Assembly (NCBI GenBank): GCA_949358305.1
Contig: OX442319.1
Coordinates: 5,208,001 to 5,272,000, forward strand
Direction of reading: 5' to 3'
Source of the DNA: Strigamia acuminata
Lineage: Eukaryota > Arthropoda > Chilopoda > Geophilomorpha > Linotaeniidae
DNA length: 64,000 nt
Under the pieces are notes generated by a model that was not told the DNA's origin, searched no databases, and saw nothing but the letters and a program-made list of their open reading frames with translations. Below are positions 12,321 through 22,569 of the stretch, piece after piece. Both the position numbers and the translations under genes were made by a program. How positions within the stretch are numbered: the stretch's first letter is position 1; each line of letters starts with the position of its first letter.

Positions 12321-12835
12321 AAATCTGGATAGGTCGGGCCACGGGAACAAATTTGGTATCGGGAAATCTGGACAGGTCGGGCCACGGGAACAAATTTAGT
12401 ATCAGGAAATCTGGATAGATCGGACCGCGGGAACAAATTTGGTATCGGGAAATGTAAATAGGTCGTGCCACGGGAACAAATTTAGTATCGGGAAATCTGG
12501 ATAGGTCGGGCCACGGGAACAAATTTAGTATCGGGAAATCTAGATAAGTCGGGCCACGGGAACAAATTTAGTATCGGGAAATCTGGATAGGTCGGGCCAC
12601 AGGAACAAATTTATACAGTCGGAACTCTTTATAACGAATTGCGATATAACGAATTATCGATATAACAAAAATCTAAAAATGGCTGGTTTGGTTGGCTCGC
12701 CATACAACACCATGTTAAAATTTTTCGATATAACGAATTATTGTTATAACGAATCGATTTTTCGGTTCCCTTGCGATTTGTTATAAAGAGTTTCGACTGT
12801 ATCGGATAATCTGGATAGATTGGGCCACAACAAAA
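12321..12835. repeat. ~43-bp minisatellite, interrupted by a MITE
   Basis: About seven to eight copies of a 43-bp unit (GGTCGGGCCACGGGAACAAA core, then a TTTAGTATCGGGAAATCTGG core). The array is split by the element at 12616-12799: the unit is interrupted within AACAAATTTA and resumes with TCGGATAATCTGG. Confidence 0.85.
12616..12799. mobile_element. Pogo/Tigger-like MITE (CAGTCG...CGACTG)
   Basis: 184 bp with ends CAGTCGGAACTCTTTATAAC and its inverted counterpart TTATAAAGAGTTTCGACTG, flanked by TA on both sides (12614-12615, 12800-12801). TA duplication and the CAG...CTG termini suit the Tc1/mariner-pogo group. It is inserted inside the 43-bp minisatellite, so it is younger than that array. 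Related copies are at 23143-23326 and, as a fragment, at about 15868-15942. Confidence 0.85.
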
Positions 12836-12879
12836 CGGAAAAAAAATTCCCGGTGATTTGTATCAATGCACCGGCATAG

Positions 12880-13180
12880 CAGTCGGCCAATGAGAAGTAG
12901 TGGATTCCCTTGGATAGAGTTTTGGAAATATCAGAGTGCGGTAGTCCCTCGTTCCGTGAAATATTTGATAGCAAATACCACGCAATAAAATCGAGGGATT
13001 ACAAACAAAAGATTGAGTTGATGTCGTAGCCAATTTGCTATATTTTTATTTTTATTAATTAAATAGGTGTGGGAAAAAATTGTCTGGTTTACACTTTGCA
13101 AAAAGAGATGAAAGCATAAACGTTTCATTTTTTATTTTTTATCTTTTCCAAATGACATAATAAACATTAATTGTGACTTT
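12880..13180 (+). pseudogene. Fragment duplicated at 18480-18760
   Basis: Nearly identical to 18480-18760, including a short frame reading ECGSPSFREIFDSKYHAIK and ending KIELMS, followed by the same AT-rich tail. It has no start codon or partner exons here. The other copy is joined to the truncated orphan-family exon. I do not recognise the peptide; it may be a non-coding repeat that happens to be open. Confidence 0.45.
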
Positions 13181-14059
13181 TATGATCAGAAAAATGTAAT
13201 TTTGTAATTTACTCATCCATACGTCACTTGCTAAACTGAGGAATTATATTATTCAATCAATCAAATGTATTTTTAATTTTTCCATTCAATGTTTGATGTT
13301 AAATAACTATTTTTTAATACTTTGATACTGGTTTTGATTAGTGAATAATTAATTGCTTGTAGAAGTGGTTTTACTGAACCTTATTTCAAAATGACATGAT
13401 TTCAGGATACATACTGCGTACAGTTTATCTTGGAAATATTATATATTGACAGTTTTAATTCTTGAAATATTGTATACTCTCTCTACCTGAAAAATAAGAT
13501 TGAATCTATCTTATTCCTAATTCTGTATCAATTCCAAATAATTAATGCATCGCATCTCATACAATTTATTTTTGTTTCTTTTGATTGATTCGTACTTACA
13601 GTATTTAGATGCTGAATTCAAACTGCCCACAAAGCCGGTTGTGATTTAACTGCGTGTTTCTATCGGAGCAATAGGCTTAATATTGCGTAGAATGGAATCG
13701 TTTGAATTTGGCAACCAAATACGAGTGAAAAAAAATTGTAGCTTTCTTTTTTATTCTGATAAATCATAGAATCAAAATTTAAGTATTTCTTTATACTGTG
13801 AGGATTTGCTCTCGATCCGAATGGTCTTGACGGCACCTTGGCGAACATCCACATGAATAGATCTGTAATTTACAAAACCGCAGATTGGGATCATGTCGGA
13901 AGAACGTTCGCTGGTTGGCTCATCAGTCTATGAACGACTAGTCAACGTCACTAGTCCATCCTTCTATTTAATCAGGTATTTTCTTTATAAAAATCAGTTT
14001 AGACACGATCTCGAAGCTGACTACTTGTGCCGACCTTTTCTTTTGATTATCCGAGTCTG

Positions 14060-15020
14060 ATGGCATCCGAAATGACATCGTCCGCCGACTACTACCAAAA
14101 GGGCAACGAAGCTTTTGTCAGAGAAGAATATCAGTCGGCGATTAATTTGTACACGGAAGCCATTGGGATGGACTCGACTCAAACGGATTATTACGTCAAT
14201 CGGGCGAATTGCAACTTGAAACGAAGAAGCTAAGTACGACGCGAATAAAGCCTTGGAATTAGGAACGAACGAACCTAGATTAAGGCTGTGGAAAGGTGTT
14301 GCGTGCTTTCATTTGGGCGATTACGAAGACGCGGAGAAGACATTTTTGGAAGGAAAAACTTTAAGCGAGAGTAAAGATACGTTTAGCGTGTGGTTGGATC
14401 GGTGCGCAGTCAAACTGCAAGAAATTGCAGCCAGAGAACCGAAAATCGTTCGTCCTATCGCTATAACACCTACCTGTAGTCTTATCAAGGTGAGACACGA
14501 ATGGTACCAAACGGAAGTTAACGTGATCGTAACTATTCTGGTTAAAAATGCGAAGCCGGGCGAAGTTTCTGTGCAAATTGGCGGTAAAAGTTTGCGATGC
14601 AGCGTGGAAGGAAACGATAAACGTGTTGCCTACGAATTGGACGTTAGTTTGGCGCATGCGGTTAATCCCGCGCACAGCAAGTGGAACGTTCGGCAAACGA
14701 AGATCGAAATTCAAATGGAAAAATTGGAAGACGGATTGTGGAAAACGTTGGAAGAAGCGCAGGTAGTTGCCATGACAGCGGGCGTGTCGTCGAAAAAGAA
14801 TTGGGACAAGGTTGTGAGCGACATTACGGAAAGTGACGAAAAAGAATCGGAAGCCGGTGGTGATGATCTGATGGGTCAGTTGTTTGGTCAATGTTCGGAC
14901 GAAATGAGAAGAGCGATGAATAAATCTTTCGTCGAGTCTGGGGGGACAGTTTTAAACAACAACTGGGAAGATGTTCGCAAGAGAAAAGTTAAACGCGAAA
15001 CACCAACTGGAATGCAGTGA
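14060..15020 (+). pseudogene. SUGT1: SGT1/SUGT1 co-chaperone homologue, intronless, one frameshift
   Basis: SGT1 is an HSP90 co-chaperone and SCF/kinetochore factor with TPR, CS and SGS domains. The frame from ATG 14060 gives an N-terminal TPR unit (ADYYQKGNEAF ... YYVNRANCNLK). At 14222 the frame slips: codons resume as GAA GAA GCT AAG from 14223. The second frame is open to TGA 15018-15020. It carries the rest of the TPR (KALELGTNEPRLRLWKGVAC), a CS domain (VRHEWYQTEVNVIVTILVKN) and an SGS domain (NWDKVV, RRAMNKSFVESGGTVL). No intron and no GT-AG pair at the slip point are seen, while the other conserved genes here are intron-rich, except DYRK2. This could be a retrocopy that has started to decay, or a functional gene with an assembly error of one base. 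No poly(A) tract or target duplication was seen to settle it. Confidence 0.85.
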
Positions 15021-15149
15021 ACGCAGTGGGATGGAAAGTTTGTTGACCAGTCTGAATTGTGAATTTTGTATTTTTCCTGAAATTCAGCATTATCTCGTAT
15101 GTACTTTTTATAATTGAAATTGAAACATATTGCTAAAAGTGAGACTTTA

Positions 15150-15620
15150 TTAACTCTTAAGTCTAAAAATGTCTACGCGTATAGGCAGCATTTTTTGTAC
15201 ACAGAAATGATTAATTTAATAAATATTATAGAATATGAAATAAATATTTCGTACAAATTTTTTTTGGTGTTTTCACATCATCGGTCATCTTATTTCACCA
15301 TCTATTTCTACCAACAGATGGTGCGAAATAAAATGTTATATCGGGTTTTAGTAACGCCCGGCAGTCTCACGTTTTCCCATCACTTGCTTCATTCCTCCAC
15401 AGTTGGAAAAATCTTATGAGATCTTATCATAATTGAGGTGAGTTATAATTTAGGTGAAATTGCTGAAGAAAACAATACTATTGACTTTGTTTTTAAACAG
15501 TGTGCAAATCTATAAGATCCTCAAGTCTGTTCAAGGATCCTCGCTCTACTAATGTGCCGTGTCATGAACGCAATTCGTGGTCGTGGTCATAAGAAATCCT
15601 GATTACCTGAAGGGACGTGG
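15150..15620 (+). promoter_or_regulatory. Cluster repeat R1: probable promoter and 5' non-coding exon of ZNF1
   Basis: Nearly repeated at about 19000-19450 and 22570-23065. Contains an imperfect palindrome, ATTTCACCATCT ... AGATGGTGCGAAAT, then GGGTTTTAGTAACGCCCGGC and a donor-like ATTGAG/GTGAGT near 15437. A TTTTAATTTCAG acceptor lies just before the zinc-finger exon (about 16842-16853). I infer a 5' UTR exon spliced to the zinc-finger exon. The function is inference; the repeat is seen. Confidence 0.5.
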
Positions 15621-15867
15621 TAAGTGCAGCAAACTGAATAGCAGCAAAAGCGGATTTTGCTGTTATTCAATGTTATTACTTGGTGTTTTGGTGTTTTTAG
15701 TTTAATTTAATTTTAGTTTAAATGAAAGCAACTATACTATGAGTTTAATTTGCCCGTTCTACAATTTTTAACAATTTTAAAGAATTGGGATAAAATTGAC
15801 ATGAAACTTGCATGTCTATGAATAAATAATATTGTTTATGATAAAATTTAATTTTTTTACCTAATTC

Positions 15868-15942
15868 GTTTTAACGAACTCTCGTTATAACGAATCGATT
15901 TTCCGGTCCTTTGCGATTCGTTATAAAAAGTTTCGACTGTAT
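15868..15942. mobile_element. One end of a pogo-like MITE
   Basis: Only the right half is present (TATAACGAATCGATTTTCCG ... AAAAAGTTTCGACTG), matching the ends of the elements at 12616 and 23143. From here to 16850 there is AT-rich DNA with no recognised gene. Confidence 0.65.
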
Positions 15943-16953
15943 TATGTAGTCGACCTCGGCCCCAAGGTTGAACGACGTTATAAGGTTTGGCCACTTCGCT
16001 AAAATGACGTCACTTCCTGAAATTGAAGGGGCGGAGCTAGTGGCATAGCAATCGCTTCTCTGACGTCAGTGGGCGCCGATTCAAAATTCAAAGTGTAAAA
16101 ATGGCATCCTGTGCAGTTTTTTGCATATAAAAATACCGAAAAGTCCAAATTAGATTTTAAATTAGCTTTTTTTATTTCCCAAAGATAAGAAGATTAGGAA
16201 AAATGGCAAATTTGTGTGCAAACAAAAAATATGATCAATTTTAAAGCAGAAAGAATCTGTTCATTCCATTTTCAATAGTGTGACATTGCAAATTACATAC
16301 AATGGACAAAATCAAAAATATAATTTGATCTGTTTTTTAATTTCAGATTTTTTGTATTTATTTGTGAATTATTTATGGGTTTTTAATTTTAGTTATGAAT
16401 ATTCACATACAAATAATATTCTATTTATTTAAAATTGTATGTACGGTAATAATTCCACGGTATTTGTTAAAGTAAAAATATTTTTCAGAATGCTCTATTA
16501 TTGTTCCAATTGAAATTTTTGCATGTTCGCATGCGATCAAATGTTTTGTTGCATAACAAAATAACGTGACAATACAGTTTAATTTAATATCATACCTTGT
16601 CCCATTTATTTTTTATCCAAGTTTATCAGTGTCACACAAGTTTGATTTAAAAAATCATAAATATCATACAACAGTAATAAAATAAAAATTTATTGATGCA
16701 ATCAAATATTTTTGAAAATTGAATTTTGAATACCCAAGTAATAACCAATATGTATCTAATGTTCGATCTTCATTTAATTTCCAAATTAGTTCGATTTCGA
16801 TATGATCGACTACTTGCTTATGAATCAATAATAGTTGAATTCTTTTAATTTCAGAATGTTTATTTTCGATGTGATTGAATGATATCATCCTATCTGCCAG
16901 TTTACGAAGCAAACGTTTCATACACGGAGCTTGGAGTCCCGTTAATATTCACA

Positions 16954-17567
16954 ATGAAGAGGAAACATGACCGTTATAGTTGCAATCTGTGTGATTATTC
17001 GTGCTCAGTTTATTCACGTTTGGAGAATCACATGCTTATACATACTGGTGAAAAACCCTTCGAATGCCAAGTGTGTTCAATTTCTTTTAGGCTTAAACAA
17101 ACATTAGTTGTCCATATGCGAACTCACACGGGGAAAAAATCATTCAAGTGTCATTTATGTGATTACGCCAGTATTACAAGTGGAGATTTAAAAAGACATA
17201 TTGCAATTCATACAGGTGAAAAACCGTTCAAATGCCATCTTTGCCCTTATTCCTGTGCGCGTTATGATACTTTGAAATGTCATATCGCAACTCATACAGG
17301 TGAAAAACCGTTCAAATGCCATCTTTGTGTTTATTCCTGTAGTGTAAGTGGAAGTTTAAAACGTCATATTGCAACTCATACTGGTGAAAAATTTTCAAGT
17401 GCCATCTTTGTGCTTACTCCTGTATTGTAAGTGGAAGTTTAAAACGTCATATTGCAACTCATACAGGTGAAAAATCATTCAAGTGCCATCTTTGCCCTTA
17501 TTCCTGTGCGCGTTATGATAATTTGAAAAAACATTTATCAAAGCATAACAAAAATGTAGAAAAGTGA
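16954..17567 (+). pseudogene. C2H2 zinc-finger gene ZNF1, frameshifted near the 3' end
   Basis: Probable DNA-binding zinc-finger protein. ATG 16954 (MKRKHDRYSCNLCDYSC) is chosen over the in-frame ATG at 16879 because ZNF2 lacks the upstream ATG but keeps this one. The first two fingers are divergent (CNLC..., CQVC...SF...), then three fingers of the CHLCxYSC type linked by HTGEKPFKC. Near 17391 one base is missing from the linker (GGTGAAAAATTTTCAAGTGC), so the frame ends after LTPVL at about 17430. Two more intact fingers continue in another frame to the TGA near 17565, ending HLSKHNKNVEK as in ZNF3. Either the protein lost its last two fingers or this copy is decaying. The usual finger Phe is replaced by Cys, and a Tyr sits two residues before it. 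Confidence 0.85.
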
Positions 17568-17859
17568 AAAATTGTTACAATTTATGTTTCAATAAAATAA
17601 AACGTCTTGTGATTGTATATTTTTCTCACTGCGTTTTTATGAGATTATGTTATTAATATTTGAAATTTATATTTTGTTATTCCTTGTATTGTAATTTGTA
17701 CTTCGAATGCAGTTTAATTGAACCTTTAACTTCATTTAACCACTAACTTAGCTGCATTCAAAAAGTTGGGTTTTTAAGAGTTTTTTGTGTTTGTCTTTTT
17801 GTTTTTCTATTTTTTCTGTCTGAATTGTGAATTTTATTTTCTGGTGTATTAAATTGTAT

Positions 17860-18634
17860 TTTTGCGTTAAAAAGCTAATAAGAATTGATTATTAAAAATT
17901 ATACTGGTACTAATGTTTAGGTTATGAATTATAAATATTGATTTCCATTTTATCACATGCTACAATGATTTGGTGGTTTTTGCGCCAAAATATTCAAAAT
18001 CCAATTCAAAATATACGCAATAGAGATATCGTGATTGTGAATTCTTTATTTTTCCGTCACGTTTATTTGTTGCGATGCCACGAGCAGTTGTATTATTGTA
18101 AACCGTATCTTGAAGAAACAAAAAAAGACTGAAAAGTATTAGGATTAAAAAACAAAATTATGCAAACTTGAAATGAATTAAACATTACGAGCAAATAAAA
18201 CCAGAAGCAAGAATGAACAAAATCGACGCTGAAAGTGACTCAAAGACACCCACATGAGAAAATAATAAATGATGAGAAATATCCACAACTCAAATGATAC
18301 GATGCACGCTTCACAAACTCAAATTTTTACTTGTAAAACTCGTACAAAAATGGCAACCACTTTCAAAATAGTTAAGTGTCAAGAGTGCAGACAACTAGTT
18401 AAGGTCCGACAAAGTAATATGAAAGATTTTTCTGCTCAAGTTTGCATTTGGGACATCACAAAAAATAACAAACAGCCATTAGCACTTCTCTGGGATAGAG
18501 TTTTGGAAAAATCAGAATGCGGTAGTCTCTCGTTCCGTGAAATATTTGATAGAAAATACCACGCAATAAAATCGAGGGATTACAAACAAAAGATTGAGTT
18601 GATGTCCTATATTTTTATTTTTATTATTAAATAG
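17860..18634 (+). pseudogene. Truncated member of the orphan CxxC gene family
   Basis: 17860-18480 is nearly identical to 27930-28550, the 5' flank and start of the intact gene at 28415. ATG 18351 begins MATTFKIVKCQECRQLVKVR and keeps CIWDIT. After KQPL (about 18480) the sequence changes abruptly to the segment also found at 12880-13180, and the frame ends at 18634. The second and third exons of the intact gene are absent. The upstream frame encoding RCHEQLYYCKPYLEETKKD is conserved between the two copies but is not evidently coding in the third paralogue (30.0 kb), so I treat it as 5' flank. Confidence 0.7.
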
Positions 18635-18749
18635 GTGTGGGAAAAAATTGTCTGGTTTACACTTTGCAAAAAGAGATCAAAGCATAAACATTTCATTGTT
18701 TTTTTTTTTTATTTTTTCCAAATGACATAATAAACATTAATTGTGACTT

Positions 18750-18977
18750 TTATCCCCCCCCCCCCCCACTGTAACAAGGCCCTAACAAATTCTCAAACCC
18801 ACCCCCCAATTAGGTAATAAAACTGAAATGTCCCCCCCCCCAAAAAAAAAAATTTTTCAAAAATTAGTCTCAAAACTGCGTATATTTTCAATTTTCTCCC
18901 TTACTAATGACCAGTAACAAAATCTGAAACCCCCTCTCCCCCCTTTGAGCGTTACGTAACTTATGGATGGCCCCTTA
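18750..18977. mobile_element. MITE with GGGGCCGTCCATAAATTACG-type ends, truncated
   Basis: The right end reads GCGTTACGTAACTTATGGAT then GGCCCC. The left part is poly(C) and C/A-rich sequence matching the interior of the complete copy at 19587-19929. The left terminus is missing. Confidence 0.65.
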
Positions 18978-18999
18978 AAAACTCTAAAAATGTCTTTAT

Positions 19000-19450
19000 G
19001 ATTCTTTATGCAAAAAGTGGAGGCACAAAAATGATTTATTTAATAAATATTATAGAATATGAAATAAATATTACAAAATTTACAAAATTTTTTTTGGTGT
19101 TTTCAGGATCGGTCGTCTTATTTCACCATCTATTTCTACCTACAGATGGCGCGAAATAAAATGTTATATCGGGTTTTAGTAACGCTTGGCAGTCTCACGT
19201 TTTCCCATCACTTGCTTCCATCCACCACGGCCACGCGTTTTAACAGTTTGAAAAATCTTCTAAGATCTCATCAGAATTGAGGTAAGTTATGATTTAGATT
19301 AAATTGCCAAAGAAAACAATGCTATTGACTTTGTTTTTAAACAGTGTGCAAATCCATAAGATCCTCAAGTCTGTTCAAGGATCCTAGCTCTACTGTGCGG
19401 TGCCACGAACACAATTCGTGGTTGTGGTCATGAGAAAACCTCATTACCTG
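19000..19450 (+). promoter_or_regulatory. Cluster repeat R2: probable promoter/5' exon of ZNF2
   Basis: Second copy of the block at 15150-15620, with the same palindrome (CACCATCT ... AGATGGCG), the AGTAACGCTTGGCAGTCTCA motif and an ATTGAG/GTAAGT donor-like site near 19280. The matching acceptor is TTTTAATTTCAG at about 20150-20161. About 19450-19510 it is followed by a finger-linker remnant (LATYTREKTIYR-like). Confidence 0.5.
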
Positions 19451-19586
19451 AACGGCATTTAGCAACTTACACTAGAGAAAAAACCATTTACCGTAAGTCA
19501 TTTATGAAACAGTCGCGTATCCAGAAAATATTGAAAGGGGTCCGATCCAACAACTTGAGGACCATAACAATTTTTTTTGTGCGAAA

Positions 19587-19929
19587 GGGGCCGTCTATAA
19601 ATTACGTAACGCTAATTTTTTGATTTTTAGACCCCTCCCCCCTGTAACAAGGTCGTAACAAATCCACAAACCCCCCTAGAATATTACGTAACAAAACTCA
19701 CCACCCCCCCCCCAAAAAAAAAATTTTGATACAAGCTTATAATACAAAATTTTAAAAAATTTAAAATTTGCAATAATAATAAATTGAAACAATAAAAGTA
19801 AAATTTTCACTTTTTGTTGTGTAACATTATTAAGAACCCCCCCTCCCTCCCCGTCGTAACAACCCATAACAAAATTTGAAACCCCCTCCCCCCCCCCCTC
19901 CAGGCGTTACGTAATTTATGGACGGCCCC
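19587..19929. mobile_element. MITE with GGGGCCGTC TIRs
   Basis: Left end GGGGCCGTCTATAAATTACG then TAACGC; the right end is its inverse, GCGTTACGTAATTTATGGAC then GGCCCC. The interior of about 290 bp is C-rich and A/T-rich and non-coding. The same end type is found at 18750-18977. Confidence 0.8.
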
Positions 19930-20258
19930 AAATGGGAATAGCTGGAGCTTCTGGGATACCCGCCTGGATAGCTGCTAGCGTGAAAGAGAAGAAATCATTT
20001 TGATAAATGTTTAGAAAACATCTTAATTGACCCGGGAGTTGGATGCAGAAGGGAATTTGTTTTTGCTTCGTATTGCTAGGGATATGGGGAAAAAGTGCAC
20101 TTTTTCACTTGACTACTTGCTCATAAAATGGACCAATAATATTTGAATTCTTTTAATTTCAGAATGTTTATTTTCGATGCGATTGAGTGATATCCTATCT
20201 GCCAGTTTACGAAGCAAACGTTTTATACACGGAGCTTGGAGTCTCGTTAATATTCAAA

Positions 20259-21461
20259 ATGAAGAGGAAAGAAGAGCGTTACAGTTGCAATCTGTGCGAT
20301 TATTCGTGCTCATTTTATTCACTTTTGAAGAATCACATGCTTATACATACTGGTGAAAAACCCTTCAAATGCCAAGTGTGTTCAATTTCTTTTAGGCTTA
20401 AACAAACATTAGTTGTCCATATGCGAACTCACACGGGAGAAAAACTGTTCAAGTGTCATTTATGTGCTTATTCCTGTATTCTAAGTGGACATTTAAAATT
20501 ACATATTGCAACACATACAGGTGAAAAACCGTTCAAATGCCATTTATGTGATTATTCCTGTATTCAAAGTGGAACTTTAAAACGTCATATTGCAACTCAT
20601 ACAGGTAAAAAACCATTCAAGTGCCATCTTTGTGCTTATTCCTGTATTGCAAGTGGAACTTTAAAAAAACATATTGCAACTCACACAGGTGAAAAACCGT
20701 TCAAATGCCATCTTTGTGCTTATTCCTGTATTCTAAGTGGACATTTAAAATTACATATTGCAACACATACAGGTGAAAAACCGTTCAAATGCCATTTATG
20801 TGATTATTCCTGTATTCAAAGTGGAACTTTAAAACGTCATATTGCAACTCATACAGGTGAAAAACCATTCAAGTGCCATCTTTGTGCTTATTCCTGTATT
20901 GCAAGTGGAACTTTAAAAAAACATATTGCAACTCACACAGGTGAAAAACCGTTCAAATGCCATCTTTGTGATTATTCCTGTATTACAAGTGGGCATTTAA
21001 AAAACCACATTGCAACTCACACAGGTGAAAAACCATTCAAGTGTCATCTTTGTGCTTATTGCTGTATTGATAGTGGACATTTAAAACGTCACGTTGCAAC
21101 TCATACAGGTGAAAAACCGTTCAAGTGTCATTTATGTGCTTATTCCTGTATTACAAGTGGGCATTTAAAAAACCACATTGCAACTCACACAGGTGAAAAA
21201 CCATTCAAGTGTCATCTTTGTGCTTATTGCTGTATTGATAGTGGAAATTTAAAATGTCACGTTGCAACTCATACAGGTGAAAAACCGTTCAAGTGTCATT
21301 TATGTGCTTATTCCTGTATTACAAGTGGGAATTTAAAAAAACACATTGCAACTCACACAGGTGAAAAGCCGTTCAAGTGCCATCTTTGTGCTTATTCCTG
21401 TGCGGGTAGTAATACTTTGAAAAAACATTTATCAAAGCATAACAAAAATGCTGAAAACTGA
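20259..21461 (+). CDS. C2H2 zinc-finger protein ZNF2, 14 fingers
   Basis: Probable sequence-specific DNA-binding protein. Start ATG 20259 (MKRKEERYSC); the frame extends upstream only through a GTG. Fourteen C2H2 fingers follow in an unbroken 400-residue frame with HTGEKPFKC linkers. Fingers 1-2 are divergent; fingers 3-13 are near-copies of KCHLCAYSCIxSGxLKxHIATH. Fingers 3-5 are repeated as 6-8, and 10-11 resemble 12-13, so units were duplicated in tandem. The residues at helix positions -1, 3 and 6 read L/H/L, Q/T/R, A/T/K, L/H/L, Q/T/R, A/T/K, T/H/N, D/H/R, T/H/N, D/N/C, T/N/K, G/T/K for fingers 3-14. No KRAB, BTB, ZAD or SET domain is visible. A 5' non-coding exon in R2 is likely. The TGA is at about 21459, and AATAAA-like signals follow. 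Confidence 0.93.
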   Translation: MKRKEERYSCNLCDYSCSFYSLLKNHMLIHTGEKPFKCQVCSISFRLKQTLVVHMRTHTGEKLFKCHLCAYSCILSGHLKLHIATHTGEKPFKCHLCDYSCIQSGTLKRHIATHTGKKPFKCHLCAYSCIASGTLKKHIATHTGEKPFKCHLCAYSCILSGHLKLHIATHTGEKPFKCHLCDYSCIQSGTLKRHIATHTGEKPFKCHLCAYSCIASGTLKKHIATHTGEKPFKCHLCDYSCITSGHLKNHIATHTGEKPFKCHLCAYCCIDSGHLKRHVATHTGEKPFKCHLCAYSCITSGHLKNHIATHTGEKPFKCHLCAYCCIDSGNLKCHVATHTGEKPFKCHLCAYSCITSGNLKKHIATHTGEKPFKCHLCAYSCAGSNTLKKHLSKHNKNAEN

Positions 21462-21479
21462 AAGTTTATTTCAATTTGT

Positions 21480-22565
21480 GTTTCCATAAAATAAAAACGT
21501 GTTGTGATTGTATATTTGTCTAACTGCATTTTTATGAGATTACTGTATATTTTATTAATTTTTGAAATTTATATTTTGTTATTCCTTGTATTATACATCG
21601 ATTGCAGTTTAATTGAACCTTTAACTTTATTTAACCACTAGCTGCATTTTAAAGGTTGGGTTTTTAAGGGTTTTTTGTGTTCGTTTTTTTGTTTTTCTAT
21701 TTTTTAACAGCACAAAACAGAAAAAAACACCTGTAAAATACGCGTCTTATCACGACTTTTTTGAATTCAGGTTTTCTATTTTTGTTCTTTTTTCTCCGTT
21801 CAGAGATGTCAGAGATTGAGAAAACTTTGTTTAGTTACATTTGATTTCTTTTAATTTCAGGATGTTTATTGTTGTTGGTCTGAGGTAACAAATCTGCTCA
21901 AATCAAACGGATGAAATTAAACAGATGAAGTTAATCAGATTCGTAACCGTTCTTCATCGAAACATCGTAATAATTTTAGTATATTTTCATAAACCAGTCA
22001 TTCCGCAATTTTAAAAAAATTCTAAAACTTCAAAAAATAAATTATCTTGTTTAATTAATACGGAGTATCTGTTTAATTGTCCGCCGTTTGATTAATTGAC
22101 ATCAATCCGATGTTCAGATGTATGTAAAAATGCTTCATTTTTGTGTTTAATTTTTGTATTTGTCTGAAAACTCTAAACGTTTGTTTCAAATTATCTTTTA
22201 CGCAAAATAAAATGGTGTATATTTCTTGCTTAATTTTCAATTTTAAAACATCTTTTATTCATTTTTATGATTTAGATTTTGATATTGTTAATAGTCGTTA
22301 AATTTCTCTTCCATCCACAATATTCGCACCAAAATTAAAGAAAAAAGATGGATTAAATTTAACAAGTTGATTTTATTTTACTACAAATTTGGGTCATTGC
22401 AAAATACTATCTTCTGTATTCCCAAGGTCGTCATCACAATGCCTTTCCCCTGACCCCCTCCATTGGTTGTGTTCCATTGGTGGGACTAAGCCAGGACTCA
22501 CCTCGTGCTTTTGCAGTTGAGAAAAATCTTTTGGTCTTTTTGCAAGAATTGAGGTAAGATATAAC
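21480..22565. other. 3' flank of ZNF2, shared with ZNF1 and ZNF3 flanks
   Basis: Largely repeated at about 27020-27905 and, in part, at 17570-17830. Includes TTTCTTTTAATTTCAGGATG followed by TTTATTGTTGTTGGTCTGAG (about 21845-21885 and 27380-27420), which looks like an acceptor plus exon start, but no long frame follows. The short frames here are not supported as genes. Confidence 0.5.
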
Positions 22566-22569
22566 GTTG

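Larger units (their letters stand above)
9554..14059. other. Gene-free AT-rich intergenic region
   Basis: No convincing exon on either strand. Holds a (TTA)n microsatellite at about 10403-10473, an AT-rich stretch around 11800-12010, and the MITEs, minisatellite and duplicated fragment listed separately. The last 200 bp (about 13850-14059) probably form the 5' flank of the SGT1 copy. Confidence 0.55.

Noticed and set aside
12218-12522. Minus-strand repetitive frames (PVARPIQISRYQICSRG-like)
   Set aside because: They are translations of the 43-bp minisatellite.
17938-18132. Conserved 60-residue frame (…RCHEQLYYCKPYLEETKKD), also at 27976-28185
   Set aside because: Both copies are near-identical at DNA level, so openness is no evidence of selection, and the third paralogous flank (about 30000-30110) is not obviously open in the same way. 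Treated as 5' flank.
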